From Liolophura sinensis (Eukaryota; Mollusca; Polyplacophora; Chitonida; Chitonidae), in the NCBI RefSeq assembly GCF_032854445.1, contig NC_088307.1, positions 2,916,001-2,980,000 on the forward strand: DNA of 64,000 nucleotides. The letters run 5' to 3'. Of the stretch, positions 24,201-35,596 are shown piece by piece. The translations under genes were made by a program, and so were the position numbers. Numbering within the stretch: the stretch's first letter is position 1; each line of letters opens with the position of its first letter. The notes under the pieces were generated by a model. The model was not told where the DNA came from and did no database searches. It saw only the letters and a program-made list of their open reading frames with translations.

Positions 24201-26140
24201 TTCGTGGAAGATAAGTAGGCAAAACAGTATGACCGGGTAAGCGACCATCCCATGGCTAATTATGTTACAGACGAACTTTCCCACAAGTGATGTACTGGTA
24301 CAGAACACCATGTTAGTGGAAGATAAGTAGGCAAAACAGTATGACCGGGTAAGCGACCATCCCATGGCAAATTATGTTACAGACGAACTTTCCCACAAGT
24401 GATGTACTGGTACAGAACACCGTGTTGGTGGAAGATAAGTAGGCAAAACAGTATGACCGGGAAAGCGACCATCCCATGGCTAATTATGTTACAGACGAAC
24501 TTTCCCACAAGTGATGTACCGGTACAGAACACCATGTTCGTGGAAGATAACTAGGCAAAACCGTATGATCGGGTAAGCGACCATCCTATGGCAAATTATG
24601 TTACAGACGAACTTTCCCACAAGCGATGTACTGGTACAGAACACCATGTTCGTGGAAGATAAGTAGGCAAAACAGTATGACCGGGTAAGCGACCATCCCA
24701 TGGCAAATTATGTTACAGACGAACTTTCCAACAAGTGATGTACTGGTACAGAACACCGTTTTCGTGGAAGATAAGTAGGCAAAACAGTATGATCGGGTAA
24801 GCGACCATCCCATGGCAAATTATGTTACAGACCAACTTTCCCACAAGTGATGTACCGGTACAGAACACCATGTTCGTGGAAGATAACTAGGCAAAACAGT
24901 ATGACCGGGTAAGCGACCATTCCATGGCAAATTATGTTACAGACAAACTTCCCCACAAGTGATGTATCGGTACAGAACACCATGTTCGTGGAAGATAACT
25001 AGGCAAAACAGTATGACTGGGTAAGCGACCATCCCATGGCAAATTATGTTACAGGACAAACTTTCCCACAAGTGATGTACCGGTACAGAACACCATGTTC
25101 GTGGAAGATAAGTAGGCAAAACAGTATGACCGGGTAAGCGACCATCCCATGGCAAATTATGTTACAGACGAACTTTCCCACAAATGATGTACTGGTACAG
25201 AACACCATGTTCGTGGAAGATAAGTAGGCAAAACAGTATGACCGGGTAAACGACCATTCCATGGCAAATTATGTTACAGACAAACTTTCCCACAAGTGAT
25301 GTACCGGTACAGAACACCATGTTCGTGGAAGATAAGTAGGCGAAACAGAATGACCGGGTAAGCTACCATCCCATGGCAAATTATGTTACAGACGAACTTT
25401 CCCACAGGTGATGTACCGGTACAGAACACCATACAGGTGGAAAATAAGTAGGCAAACCAGTATGACTGGGTAAGCTACCATCCCATGGCAAATTATGTTA
25501 CAGACGAACTTTCCCACAGGTGATGTACTGGTACAGAACACTGTGTTGGTGAAAGATAAATAGGCCAAACCATATGACTGGGTAAGCTACCATCCATGGC
25601 AAATTATGTTACAGACGAACTTTCCCACAAGTGATGTACCGGTACAGAACACCATACTGGTGGAAGAACAGTAGGCAAACCAGTATGACCGGGTAAGCTA
25701 CCATCCCATGGCAAATTATGTTACAGACGAACTGTCCCACAAGTGATGTACTGGTACAGAACACCGTGTTGGTGAAAGATAAATAGGCCAAACCGTATGA
25801 CCGGGTAAGCTACCATCCCATGGCAAATTATGTTACAGATGAACTTTCCCACAAGTGATGTACCGGTACAGAACACCATACTGGTGGAAGATAGTAGGCA
25901 AAACAGTATGACCGGGTAAGCGACCATCCCATGGCAAATTATGTTACAGACGAACTTTCCCACAAGTGATGTACTGGTACAGAACACCGCGTTGGTGGAA
26001 GATAAGTAGGCGAAACAGTATGACCGGGTAAACGACCATTCCATGGCAAATTATGTTACAGACAAACTTTCCACAAGTGATGTACCGGTACAGAACACCG
26101 CGTTGGGGAAGATAAGTAGGCGAAACAGTATGACCGGGTG
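21228..26140. repeat. 112-bp satellite array, about 44 units
   Basis: Unit of 112 bp with landmarks CGACCATCCCATGGCAAATT, ACAGACGAACTTTCCCACAA, GTGATGTACTGGTACAGAAC and CACCATGTTCGTGGAAGATA. Units diverge by a few percent to about 15%. The minus-strand ORFs of about 70 codons spaced 112 bp apart are by-products of the array. The array ends sharply at GTATGACCGGGTGTGACATC. Confidence 0.98.
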
Positions 26141-28050
26141 TGACATCAATTTAACACAATGAATCCAAAGCTGAAGGATATCCCTACATGTATGTCTTGA
26201 TATCCCCATGAGCAACTTAGACAAATTACCAGGAGCTGGATTTGAGCTTGTGAACGTACAAGATCAGTACACGTAACTTAAGGAAAAACATGAAAAAGTA
26301 AAACCACTTATTTTCATTATGCCATCACTTATTTATTTGGATCTTGTTCTGCAATTTTGTGACATTTGTTATAAAATACATCCCGTGTATCTCATATCAT
26401 ACTTCGTATACGGCTGAGAATAGTATTCGCGTAAATCTATTACATGACTCGGCAAACTTCTCAAACAGAATACATATATATATATAATATATATAATTTA
26501 ACAACTGAGTCCATATTTCAGAATCAGAAACAAGTCATAAATTCCATCACACCCCAACCGTATGCTGACCCACTCAACTGTAACAATACCTTTTTTAAAC
26601 AGAAAACCCATGGCAACCAGTTAAGTAACAATGTGAAAGTACAAGTAGAATCATGAGCTGAATTTTTTTTACCCAATCAACTGTCAGTGAAGCGAACATC
26701 TCCAAATTTACTTCATCTGGGAATTTACCAGGAGCTACATTGTAGTTATGGAACGCCTGCGAACGAACTGCTTTGATTTTTTCACAGATATCTTCAGTTA
26801 ATTTAAAGCATTTTTGAACTTTATTTTCTCATGCTTTCTAAGACATATATTTTAATACCGTAGTGCATGGGCGATATTCCTGAAATTATCTAACACCTGT
26901 GGGCCATGTATTTTGTAATAGACATATTACTTATAGTATATATTACATGTTATATTGGAGAGAGGTGTAAAATCTAATGTTCCAGGATACACCATGGAAT
27001 TTAGATTTGGTATTTACAACTTACACTTCTATCAATCCATTAGTACCGAGTATATCATAAAACAGAAAGCAATGGCCCTAAAACTGAATTACGTCAATGA
27101 TCCTCTGTCGTACGGCATTGTGGGTAAAATCCGGGTTCATGCCCTGTTGCAAGGGTATCTGGCGTCAGCTGTCCAAGTGTCTGACGGAGAAAGATTTTGC
27201 AGTTTCACCTTTCTGACCTCTGCACAGATTATTGTTAAAAATGACAGCACCCGACCGGTAACAGTGACATGTAACCGAGAAGTTTTAGCAGCTTCTGAAA
27301 CCACAAATGTTACACGAACCAGATCTGAAACAAAACTGGCACCTCTACATCCAGGTTTTTCCCAGAATGGCACCAGCGTAAATGTACAGTGACACAACTG
27401 TGGATTAGGGTTATGGCCTCTGGGGCACACAAAAAACTATGGGAAACTACTAAGCTGTTCAAAGAGGCCAACATATACAGTGCCATAGATAATGTGAATA
27501 AAGGGGAGTAACTCGTGGTCGGCACGACAATAACTGGCGCATGAAAGAGGCTAGGTTACACAATACCTAATTGTCATCCATAGACTCTAATGATGGGAGT
27601 GTTACCATGGTTACCAGAAAGGAGGATTCTGGGGTGTAAATGCTCCTTGTCACATCAGTATACAAATGTGCCAACTGACTCTCCAAATGTCACAATCTAC
27701 AAGTACATTTATGTATGGAAGTTGGAAACACATATTTTAGGTATCTGGATTCATCTGAATGTTGCAAATACAGGCGAAAAAATTTGTCTACCTTAAAATA
27801 CACTACACAGCTTTGCCTTTTTTCAACGTTCAGGCACATATATCTGTTCTTTTTACGCAATCAGGAGAAACAAATAAAAATCTCTCATAAAATTGTAACA
27901 ATGATCAGTAAGTATGGTATAATGCAGTTCAACAAAAACAAAAACCAAACCAAAACTGAAATTAATGCCACATTCAAATAAAAAAAGATCACTTATATGC
28001 AAATGTGGAAGTAACCGTTTGCACTTAACCGCTGGTTAAATTGTATGCCA
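26141..28050. other. Region downstream of NOS1AP, no gene recognised
   Basis: AT-rich. The longest ORF (145 codons, 26955-27392, plus) has no motif I recognise. The part 27080-27430 is less AT-rich than its surroundings. A TA-rich tract lies at 26470-26500. Confidence 0.45.
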
Positions 28051-29139
28051 TTTATTAAAAATACTAATAAAAATGTATTGTCTTGAAATGTATTTATAAA
28101 AAATATTAAGAAATAGGAAAAACAAAAAAAAACAAAACATGGGTACATTTTAACAACATGCAGCTGTGTATGACTGTATAATAATAAAAAAAAAAAAACA
28201 CATGAAAAGACATACCAAGTTGTAAAATTTCACATACTTGTAATTCACATGTAGGAATAAGTATGACTGTAACGAAACATTGCATGCAGGCACATACTCC
28301 TTGTAAGGAGCAGTAACTGTAAGATGAACATGCAAGCACTTGGTACAACTATACTGGGGGGCAGGGGTGGGGTGCAGGGGTGAGAGGGGGTGGGGTGTGT
28401 TTTGAGTCGAGGGTCGTGCCTTACTCTATTAACACATTTAACCATGGTGACAAGTTGAGCTTACCAGACAATTCACAGCTGACGGGATCAAAGTTTCCTC
28501 CTGCTACATAAACTGTTTATATGCATATAATGGATGCTGTGTACAAAATTGTGAAAACTGATATCTTTATATTTGTTGGAAAATGTCACAATGATTAAAA
28601 TACACAGTAGAATATATAACCATGGCAACACTTACAATGAAATGTTAGAATTTATCATGACGTTATACAAAAGTACTCATGATTTCGAACATTATTATCA
28701 CAATTTTCTTAGTTTTAGATCTCACTCATATATGTTGTTGGAAAACTTTTGGAAATGTGGACTTTACAACGAACCTGCCATTTCCATTTATCATCTAAGC
28801 TGAAATAAATGGTCAACCATTTCCATAGGGTGTTGTTCCCCCTTGCATGAGCTCTCCTGTTTGGAGTTGTACCTGGTTCCATTTAGGTGACTAGCCTATA
28901 TACCCAACACACAGCAGGTGTATTTTACAAAGAAAATCCAAATCACACACATATTATCTTGAGCCGTCTTCCATGTGCTGCCATTGTTTAACAATTTTCA
29001 ACCCACACAAATTTCAAAAAATCTTGAAAAAATACCGGTACATGTATATACAAACACTCCCTACTGCATCCCATACCAAAAATATTTCTGGCCTTCTATT
29101 CTTCTCTATAGCTTTGTTCAGTTACTGAGTGCATCAAAC
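28051..29139 (-). other. NOS1AP: Possible NOS1AP 3' UTR
   Basis: About 1.1 kb after the NOS1AP stop without a recognisable coding exon. The first AATAAA on the minus strand after the stop that I found is at 28056-28051, so a transcript end just below it is possible. The plus strand carries a G-rich run at 28356-28400. No transcript evidence is available; the extent is a guess. Confidence 0.3.
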
Positions 29140-30216
29140 TCATCGAAAGTCATTGAATCTAATCGGCGAGGCCAAAGGATGCCAACGGTACCCCAAATCC
29201 TCAGAGTTTTCGGTATTTTCGTCGTCTGACGGACTCGTAATATGTAATCTAGTTTCCATAACGTTTTTCACTGAATTTTTACCCGGCTGCACGCTTAAAT
29301 CGTTTACCTGCATTGCATCTCTCTTTTGCGCTAAACTAGGATTTTGTTCTCGCAAGATGTTCAAGCTCTGGTTCTGAGCACGGACCATTTCTCTGCCATG
29401 TGCAAACTCACGACACAAAACTGACCCACGAAACCGGGGGTGGAGTTCCGAATGGACGCTGAAACTCGTGCTTTCCTGCGTAGGTGGAATAGTAATCACT
29501 GTCACTTGCAATGTTTCGCGTTTTGCATCATGGATGCCAGTCTTTTCATTGCTGTTGCTAAGGTTCATATGAACTGGACGAACAGAACGCTTGATTTTTG
29601 GAGGAGGTTCAATTTTCGGTGTCCGGTTATGAATGTTAAGATCAATTCTGTTCCCACTGGCATCTTGGGGCGGCAATGGAGTAATGATTTTAACTTTATC
29701 TTCTTTCCCGCCTTGTGCATTCAAAGGTGTGTTATAATTGGCCAAGTCGTTATTATTGCTTGATGCTGATTGGTCCAGAATAAGAGAAAGGATTATAGGT
29801 GCTGCTCGGCAAGCCAGCAGGCGTCCCGAACTGAGAGCTATGCAGTCGTCTCCCTTGAGCCTGAGGTGTATGAAAAACCATTCAGCGAACACTCTGCTGA
29901 TGACAGCACCTTACTGGACACTTGACTCGTTCCACTACCATTGTTCACAGTCGTCGAATGCCAGGAAAGGTTTTCATTTTGTGCCAGGTTACATGACAGA
30001 CTGTCACTGGACATTTCCTTGTGGCCGCTATCTGGGGAGGTCAGTGTCCAGATCTGTCTTTGTGTTCTCAAAACATGGCGCTGTCCGGAATATTCTGCAA
30101 GTAGGACATGTCCAGTTCTTGGAACTCTGGGAGAAGTAGGACATGTCCAGTTCTTGGAACTCTGGGAGATACACGGGGCCTGACTGAGGTGTGGTGGGAT
30201 CAGGTAAAACTGGGAT
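29140..30216 (-). CDS. NOS1AP: NOS1AP terminal exon: disordered tail, reading frame interrupted
   Basis: The acceptor CTTTTGTCAG precedes 30216. The exon opens in phase with IPVLPDPTTPQSGP, which aligns with LPVLCDPTTP of the human protein after its coiled coil. A 35-bp tandem duplication (30101-30170) then breaks the frame. Protein-like reading continues in a second frame about 30035-29877 (polar, Ser-rich: SGHKEMSSDSLSCNL), a third about 29877-29755 (TPAGLPSSTYNPFSYSGP), and returns to the first frame from about 29755 to the stop at 29140 (LPPQDASGNRIDLNIHNRT). Each change skips one base at a short homopolymer or AAT run. Base errors in the assembly, a damaged allele or unrecognised small introns could explain this. 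The predicted end (RFNDFR) lacks the PDZ ligand EIAV of vertebrates. Confidence 0.75.
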
Positions 30217-31228
30217 CTGACAAAAGAAAGGAAAGTACGGATAAGATGCATTCATTCACCTTGAGTGGAGGCCGAAAGAGATGCAGTGCATACGTCTCAC
30301 TAATTCCTTGATTGTGTTAATATCCTGAACATCCTTGTCAAGCACAAGCTTTGATTGTTTTTTCAAACACTTGCACATTTGTGGCCTGTGAGTTTCACAA
30401 AGTGGCGTACAGCATTTTTAATCGTACATTGGTCATAATTTGTCGTAAGTTACAATCACTGTACAATTGTCGTATGTGTGCAATTATCATAAATGTACGG
30501 GCACTTTTGTGAAACTGGTCTTTGTACTTTCTTGGGAGGAGGAAACCACAGTGCATAGAGTAAACCACCTACCTCGGGCAAGCTACTGACAAACTTTTTC
30601 AAAATGTGACATAAAATGTATGTGTTATGTTTTGTGCGAGGCAAGTGTTCATCAGCAAACTACATGTAGGACAACACAATGGTCCAAAACTGTGGAAGAA
30701 AGGGACTTAAAAAGAGTCAAAATCTCCAAATGCCTTCTGTAAAAAGTTTGATTTGACCATGCTTGAAAAACAAAATGTAAATGCCTAAAAACCCATTTTC
30801 AATATATAAAGTTAATATCTTGATTGTAATCTGTCCTTTGCTGATTGTATTTTTGTATTGCTTTGTATAGCATAATTACTGAATCTATGGCTACTTTTGA
30901 TAACGGATGACTTTGTGGTTGTCACACAGTATCTGGTGGCAGTAACATTGTTAATATTTACTAATATTCACTCTCCAAGAGTCGGACTGTACATGCATCT
31001 TGCTTGCATGGCCTTGCTGGAAGGAGTTTTTTTTATATCATGTATGATCCCTGGTGGTAACTTTGGGCTACTTTGACACAAAAACCAATGTATTTTCTTG
31101 TAACTTTTTTTCGGAGGAAATAACACTGTCCATGCTACACTGCTACACCAGTAGCTGATTCATCTCAAAAGTTGTAAAATATTATTTATGAGGTCTATGA
31201 ATGTGGGCCATTTTACCTTATGACTCAC

Positions 31229-31369
31229 CTGCGGCGGAGTCTGGAAGAGAACATCAGAGGATGAGGAAATGCCATTGACTTTCATCTCTAACTCCTGGAT
31301 GCGAGTAATGAGTGTAGAGACGTGGTCCAGAAGGTCACGGTTGTGCAACAACAACTGATGCGCGCGTGC
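31229..31369 (-). CDS. NOS1AP: NOS1AP exon: coiled coil, second half
   Basis: A 141-nt exon of 47 codons, phase 0 at both ends. The acceptor is CTCCGCAG above 31369 and the donor CCGCAG|GTGAGT below 31229. It reads ARAHQLLLHNRDLLDHVSTL and IQELEMKVNG, matching human ARVHQLLLQNKD and the following leucine-heptad region, then a Ser-rich stretch ending QTPPQ. It continues the coiled coil of the exon at 33063-33270. The intron between them holds the 20-bp minisatellite and a nested pair of SINEs. Confidence 0.95.
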
Positions 31370-31417
31370 CTGCGGAGAGGAAAATACAGGAGTAGGTTTG
31401 ATCCACTTATCTATTTG

Positions 31418-31705
31418 ATTGGTGTTTTACTCAAGAATATTTGATTTGATTTGATTGGTGTTTTACGCCATACTCAAGAATATTTCAATTATACGACGGC
31501 GGCCAGCATTATGGTGGGAGGAAACCGGGTAGAGCCCGGGAGAAACCCACGACCATCCGCAGGTTGCTGGCAGACCTTCCCACTTACGGCCGGACAGGAA
31601 ACCAGCATGAGCTGGACTTGAACTCACAGCGACCGCATTGGTGAGAGACTCCTGGGTCATTACGCTGCACTAGTGCACTAACCGACTGAGCCATGGAGGC
31701 CCCAC
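31418..31705 (-). mobile_element. Full-length SINE, in NOS1AP intron
   Basis: Minus-strand copy from head GGGGCCTCCATGGCTCAGTC (31705) through GACCGCATTGG...TGAGTTCAAGTCC, CTCCCGGGCTCTACCCGGTT and tail GGCGTAAAACACCAATCAAA. A second diverged partial copy follows to the right (31706-31800, GAATATTAAACTTATACG, GGGGAAACCCACGACC), so one SINE lies beside or inside another. Confidence 0.93.
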
Positions 31706-32059
31706 ACTCAAGAATATTAAACTTATACGAAACTGGCCACTACTCAGGTGAGAGGGAATTGAGCATAGCCCAAGGGCATAAAGGGGAAACCCACGACCAC
31801 CCACAATACAGTGACTACGTTTTACAACACATGATTACATGTACTGTGGTGGTCAGGTGTATAGGTGCAGGAAAGTGAGAAGACCCCCCCCACCTTCCAA
31901 AAACAAAGAGCGAACAAGTTTTGACTTACTTGCAAATATTACATTGTGCTGCTGAAACTTACTTTTTCATATACAATCTTGAACAAACATCTTTCTAAGA
32001 TTACAGATTTCTCACAATCCATCAAAAATAGGCAAGAATGAAATTTTAGCTCAACACAG

Positions 32060-32531
32060 TAAAACTGGCTGTGTGGAATCAAAACTGGCCGCGTGGAATC
32101 AAAACTGGCCGTGTGGAACGTGTGGAATCAAAACTGGCCCGTGTGGAACGTGTGGAATCAAAACTGGCCGTGTGAAATCAAAACTGGTTGTGTGGAATCA
32201 AAACTGGCCGCGTGGAATCAAACTGGCCGTGTGGAATCAAAACTGGCCGTGTGGCCGTGTGAAATCAAAACTGGCCGTGTGGAATCAAAACTGGCTGTGT
32301 GGAATCAAAACTGGCCGTGTGGAATCAAAACTGGCTGTGTGGTAACAAAACTGGCCGTGTGGAATCAAAACTGGCTGTGTGGAATCAAAACTGGCCGTGT
32401 GGAATCAAAACTGGCCGCGTGGAATCAAAACTGGCTGTGTGGAATCAAAACTGGCCGCGTGGAATCAAAACTGGCTGTGTGGAATCAAAACTGGCCGTGT
32501 GGAATCAAAACTGGCTGTGTGGAATCAAAAC
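32060..32531. repeat. 20-bp minisatellite in NOS1AP intron, about 23 copies
   Basis: Unit TGTGGAATCAAAACTGGCCG with GCC/GCT and GTG/GCG variants. A few units are expanded (GTGTGGAACGTGTGGAATC) or lose one A. ORFs of up to 174 codons on the plus strand arise from the array and are rejected as genes. Confidence 0.97.
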
Positions 32532-33062
32532 CTGAGAGCTATCATTATATCTACCCTAATTCCTCAGCCTTTGCACATGAAAGAGCAACTTTTACTGCAA
32601 TTCATCCTCATTTTTAATTTGATCCTGGAGACAAACTACATTGGTTGGGTTGGCCAATTTCAGGGTTTAACAAAAAGTATAATCAGTTTGCACAGAGGAA
32701 TGCCTTCAGAACACGCCTGAACAAACACCTTGTGAACATGGGAAAAGGCTGAAGAATCACAGCAGTAATAACATTTAGTCGCAACTTTCACATGAACGCA
32801 GCAGTGCATCAGGCAATTTACAAGATGCTGGAAAACAAATTTCTTCCAGAGAATGACAGCATAAATATACTTAACAGAAGTTCCTGCTGGTTCTGTATAT
32901 ATACATGAAGGGTGTTTCTAGATCACTTGAGATGGTTCTCAATTTCATGGCTTTTCCATGAAGACTCAACAACAACAAAAAACCCCTCTAGTTTTCCAAG
33001 ACGTGGAAAAGTTACATGTTTTTCACGGCCCTGTATGAAGCATACCTTCTCATCAATCTCAC

Positions 33063-33270
33063 CTGTGCTTCAATCCTCGCTGCTGTCTCGGCTGCCAACT
33101 GATCCTTCAACAGGTGAACCTGAGCAATAGCCACTTGTGTCTGCTGTTGTTGTTGTTCTAACTGTTGCCGTAGTAACTGCATTTGGTGATGAGAACTGAG
33201 GGTAGCTCCGGATTGGGTGCGTAGTCGCCTAGCAATACAGGTGACCCCAAGGGAGAAGTTATTGTCTCTC
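33063..33270 (-). CDS. NOS1AP: NOS1AP exon: Gln-rich coiled coil, first half
   Basis: A 208-nt exon if it begins at 33270: one base plus 69 codons, ending at donor GCACAG|GTGAGA. It reads [20 protein letters not shown] and [18 protein letters not shown], matching the coiled coil of vertebrate NOS1AP ([24 protein letters not shown]). The acceptor is ambiguous. The better polypyrimidine-TAG site gives a start at 33274, but that puts a stop in frame with the exon at 35085. The AG four bases on (GGGAG) gives an open join, CG|G. An extra G in the run, or an unseen intermediate exon, would also resolve it. Confidence 0.93.
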
Positions 33271-33279
33271 CTCCCTACA

Positions 33280-35080
33280 AACACAAAATAGCAAACTAAG
33301 TTAGTCATAATGTTTTTCTTTATAACTGTATAAAGTGGCCTTTTTTGTCAAATACCCATTAGCTTAAACCTTTTTACCTAAGACACATAAGCCTTTCAAA
33401 CCCTATAATTTGGAGGTTGACATTAACCTAACTTTAAATTATGGCAGACACATGTATAAAGTACATCTAATACTTTGCACTTCTCAGGTGACATATTTCT
33501 GATGGATTCATTCACCTTATAGAGCCACTTAAGAATTTTTGGTGAAGTTTCATTTCTCACCAGGACAGCTGCAGTGTTGGCATCAAAAACTCTTTCAAAG
33601 GCCTGTATGTTCCTCTGAAAGTCAATTTTTACATACCAAACTTAAAGTTGAAAGACAGCACCTGACTAATGTTTATGTCCACTGAAAGACTACCATTCAA
33701 AGTATCTTAAATCAGATTCAAAATATTTTTGTTTCAACCCAATATAAGTTTAGTGAAACTTCGTCTTGTCACAGCTTCAGCGAGTCTCCATTATTGACAG
33801 TAAGGCAATGTCATGTTTACTCTAGTTCCCTAGCGTCCAAGGTATCTACCATATAACAGTCTAAGCTGTAGCCTATGGCAAATTGAAGTTGTGGACTTTG
33901 GTGATGAAGACCAAAGTGATAAATAGCTTTCTCAGAACTTAGACATATTGGAAGGATATTTCTTCCACTGCTTGAGCTGTTCATACAGTAGGCCTGCTAC
34001 ATCAAGGATACAGTTTACCCCCTGGAGGGTTGTGCTGGTACCGGTAATTCTGACCCGTATTAAATATTGACAAAATTACAATAATATTGTTGTACAACTG
34101 GATTCTGACACAACTGGAACTAAATCTAAGCACCATTGAGGCTGATATTGGCACTTGACTGTCACTGGATTTTATGCTTCACTTTTGTAATAGTGGCTTC
34201 TAAAATAATAGCAGTGCTGACCTAGTTATCACAGATGTCAGAGAAAGAACCTCGGCTTAAACACGGGTGTTGCAATAATTTTACTGTATTTATAAAAGAA
34301 ACAGAAAAAAGCATGCTTTGTATGCGAGAAAGACAAAACAAGCAAAATTTAAATTCTTCAGTTCTAATAAATTCAGAGAAAAAAAATATGTCATAAGATT
34401 TAATTAATTTTAATTAATGACAAAAATGTATTTGTATAATTTGAACAGTGCACCTAAGTAGGCCTAAGGTCTACTGGGGAGATGGATGCAGTTTGAGCTG
34501 AGAAGGTATCCTGCTGTCTGACATAATTTGTGATACCGTCCGTAGAGTATTACACTGGCGACTTGTAAGTCAACTGATTTGACATCTGTGGTGGTTCGAA
34601 AATCATTCTGAGATTTTCAATCAAAGGCTGAAAAACATCTTTCAAAAGTGCAATGGACATTTATGATCTGATTAATGGCTTTCTTCGAAACTATTAAACC
34701 AGAACATTTCTCTAACCTTTATTTCTATGACCTTTGCTCAAACAGTTTTGATAATGACCACGTTTCATTTTTCAAACTGATGAGCCAAGGTTCATTACGA
34801 GAACGGGACATTAATGGCAAACACTTAATTTCAACACCTGTTTACTGGGTGTGAAATTTGCAATTAGAGAAACTATTTGCAGGTTTAATTTGATGCTATT
34901 GCCAGAGAAAGTGCAAAAAACAGGAACATTTCATCAGTGCTAATGGCTGTGTCAAATTTGCTTGGCAAGTGGCCAAAACCAGGAAAGCAGTACAGCACAT
35001 ATAGCCAAAGCAGAATTGTGTTTTTCTCCTTTAATTGTCTTTCTTTTTTTTTAAAGTGAATGATCATGACTGGGATTGCT
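33280..35080. other. NOS1AP intron, no further exon recognised
   Basis: Unique-looking AT-rich intron. I looked for an exon that would resolve the acceptor ambiguity at 33270 and saw none. Confidence 0.45.
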
Positions 35081-35084
35081 TTAC

Positions 35085-35223
35085 CGGAGCTTTCGCTCCA
35101 TGGACTGGAGCAGTTGTTGAGCTTGTTTCAATGCTAATTCAGTGGGTGGTATACTGGATTTCTGGCTGGCAGGACTTCCAACAGAGTTCTCCCCCTTGCT
35201 ATCCTTCTCTGAAACTTCTTTAC
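35085..35223 (-). CDS. NOS1AP: NOS1AP exon: linker with amphipathic helix
   Basis: A 139-nt exon: two bases, 45 codons, two bases. The acceptor is CTTGCAG above 35223 and the donor CTCCG|GTAAAG below 35085. It reads KEVSEKDSKGENSVGSP, then ELALKQAQQLLQSMERKL. The first part is polar and probably disordered; the second looks like an amphipathic or coiled-coil helix. I do not recognise this stretch in the vertebrate protein by motif. Assignment rests on position, strand, splice sites and perfect phase with the preceding exon (A|GT). The donor GTAAAG is somewhat weaker than those of other exons. Confidence 0.82.
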
Positions 35224-35596
35224 CTGCAAGAAAAATTAAAGTGTAAAAAAAAAAAAAAGAAATAAAACAAAGATAAAATGAAAGACATTCAAGTAAGCTG
35301 TGACAGGGTAAAAAAAGAAAGTCTTAAAACAAAATTGAAACATTCTGACAAATAAATTAATGCCGGTAAGGAGGTTAAGGTTGCCAAACTTGAACACATG
35401 GAGTTGCATTATTTTCATTTGTGCTGAAAACCACATATACATCAAAAGCTACAGGTTGTTTTGAAACTCTGACAGTTTTTGTTCCATTTCCACTCAGTAC
35501 ACCAGAGATAAGAACAAAACATTTCACAATGAAGCTAAAGCTGTAGTTTGTGATGGTACATACGATATTTATCAATCGTTGATTATACCTTATATA

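Noticed and set aside
21671-26044. Many minus-strand ORFs of 60-112 codons with similar proteins
   Set aside because: They are spaced by 112 bp and arise from the satellite; 112 is not a multiple of three, so frames rotate, and no start or splice context supports genes.
31463-31660. 65-codon ORF resembling those at 41307 and 19912
   Set aside because: All are translations of the SINE, which is why they look alike.
32073-32720. ORFs of up to 174 codons with Trp/Cys repeats
   Set aside because: By-products of the 20-bp minisatellite inside a NOS1AP intron.
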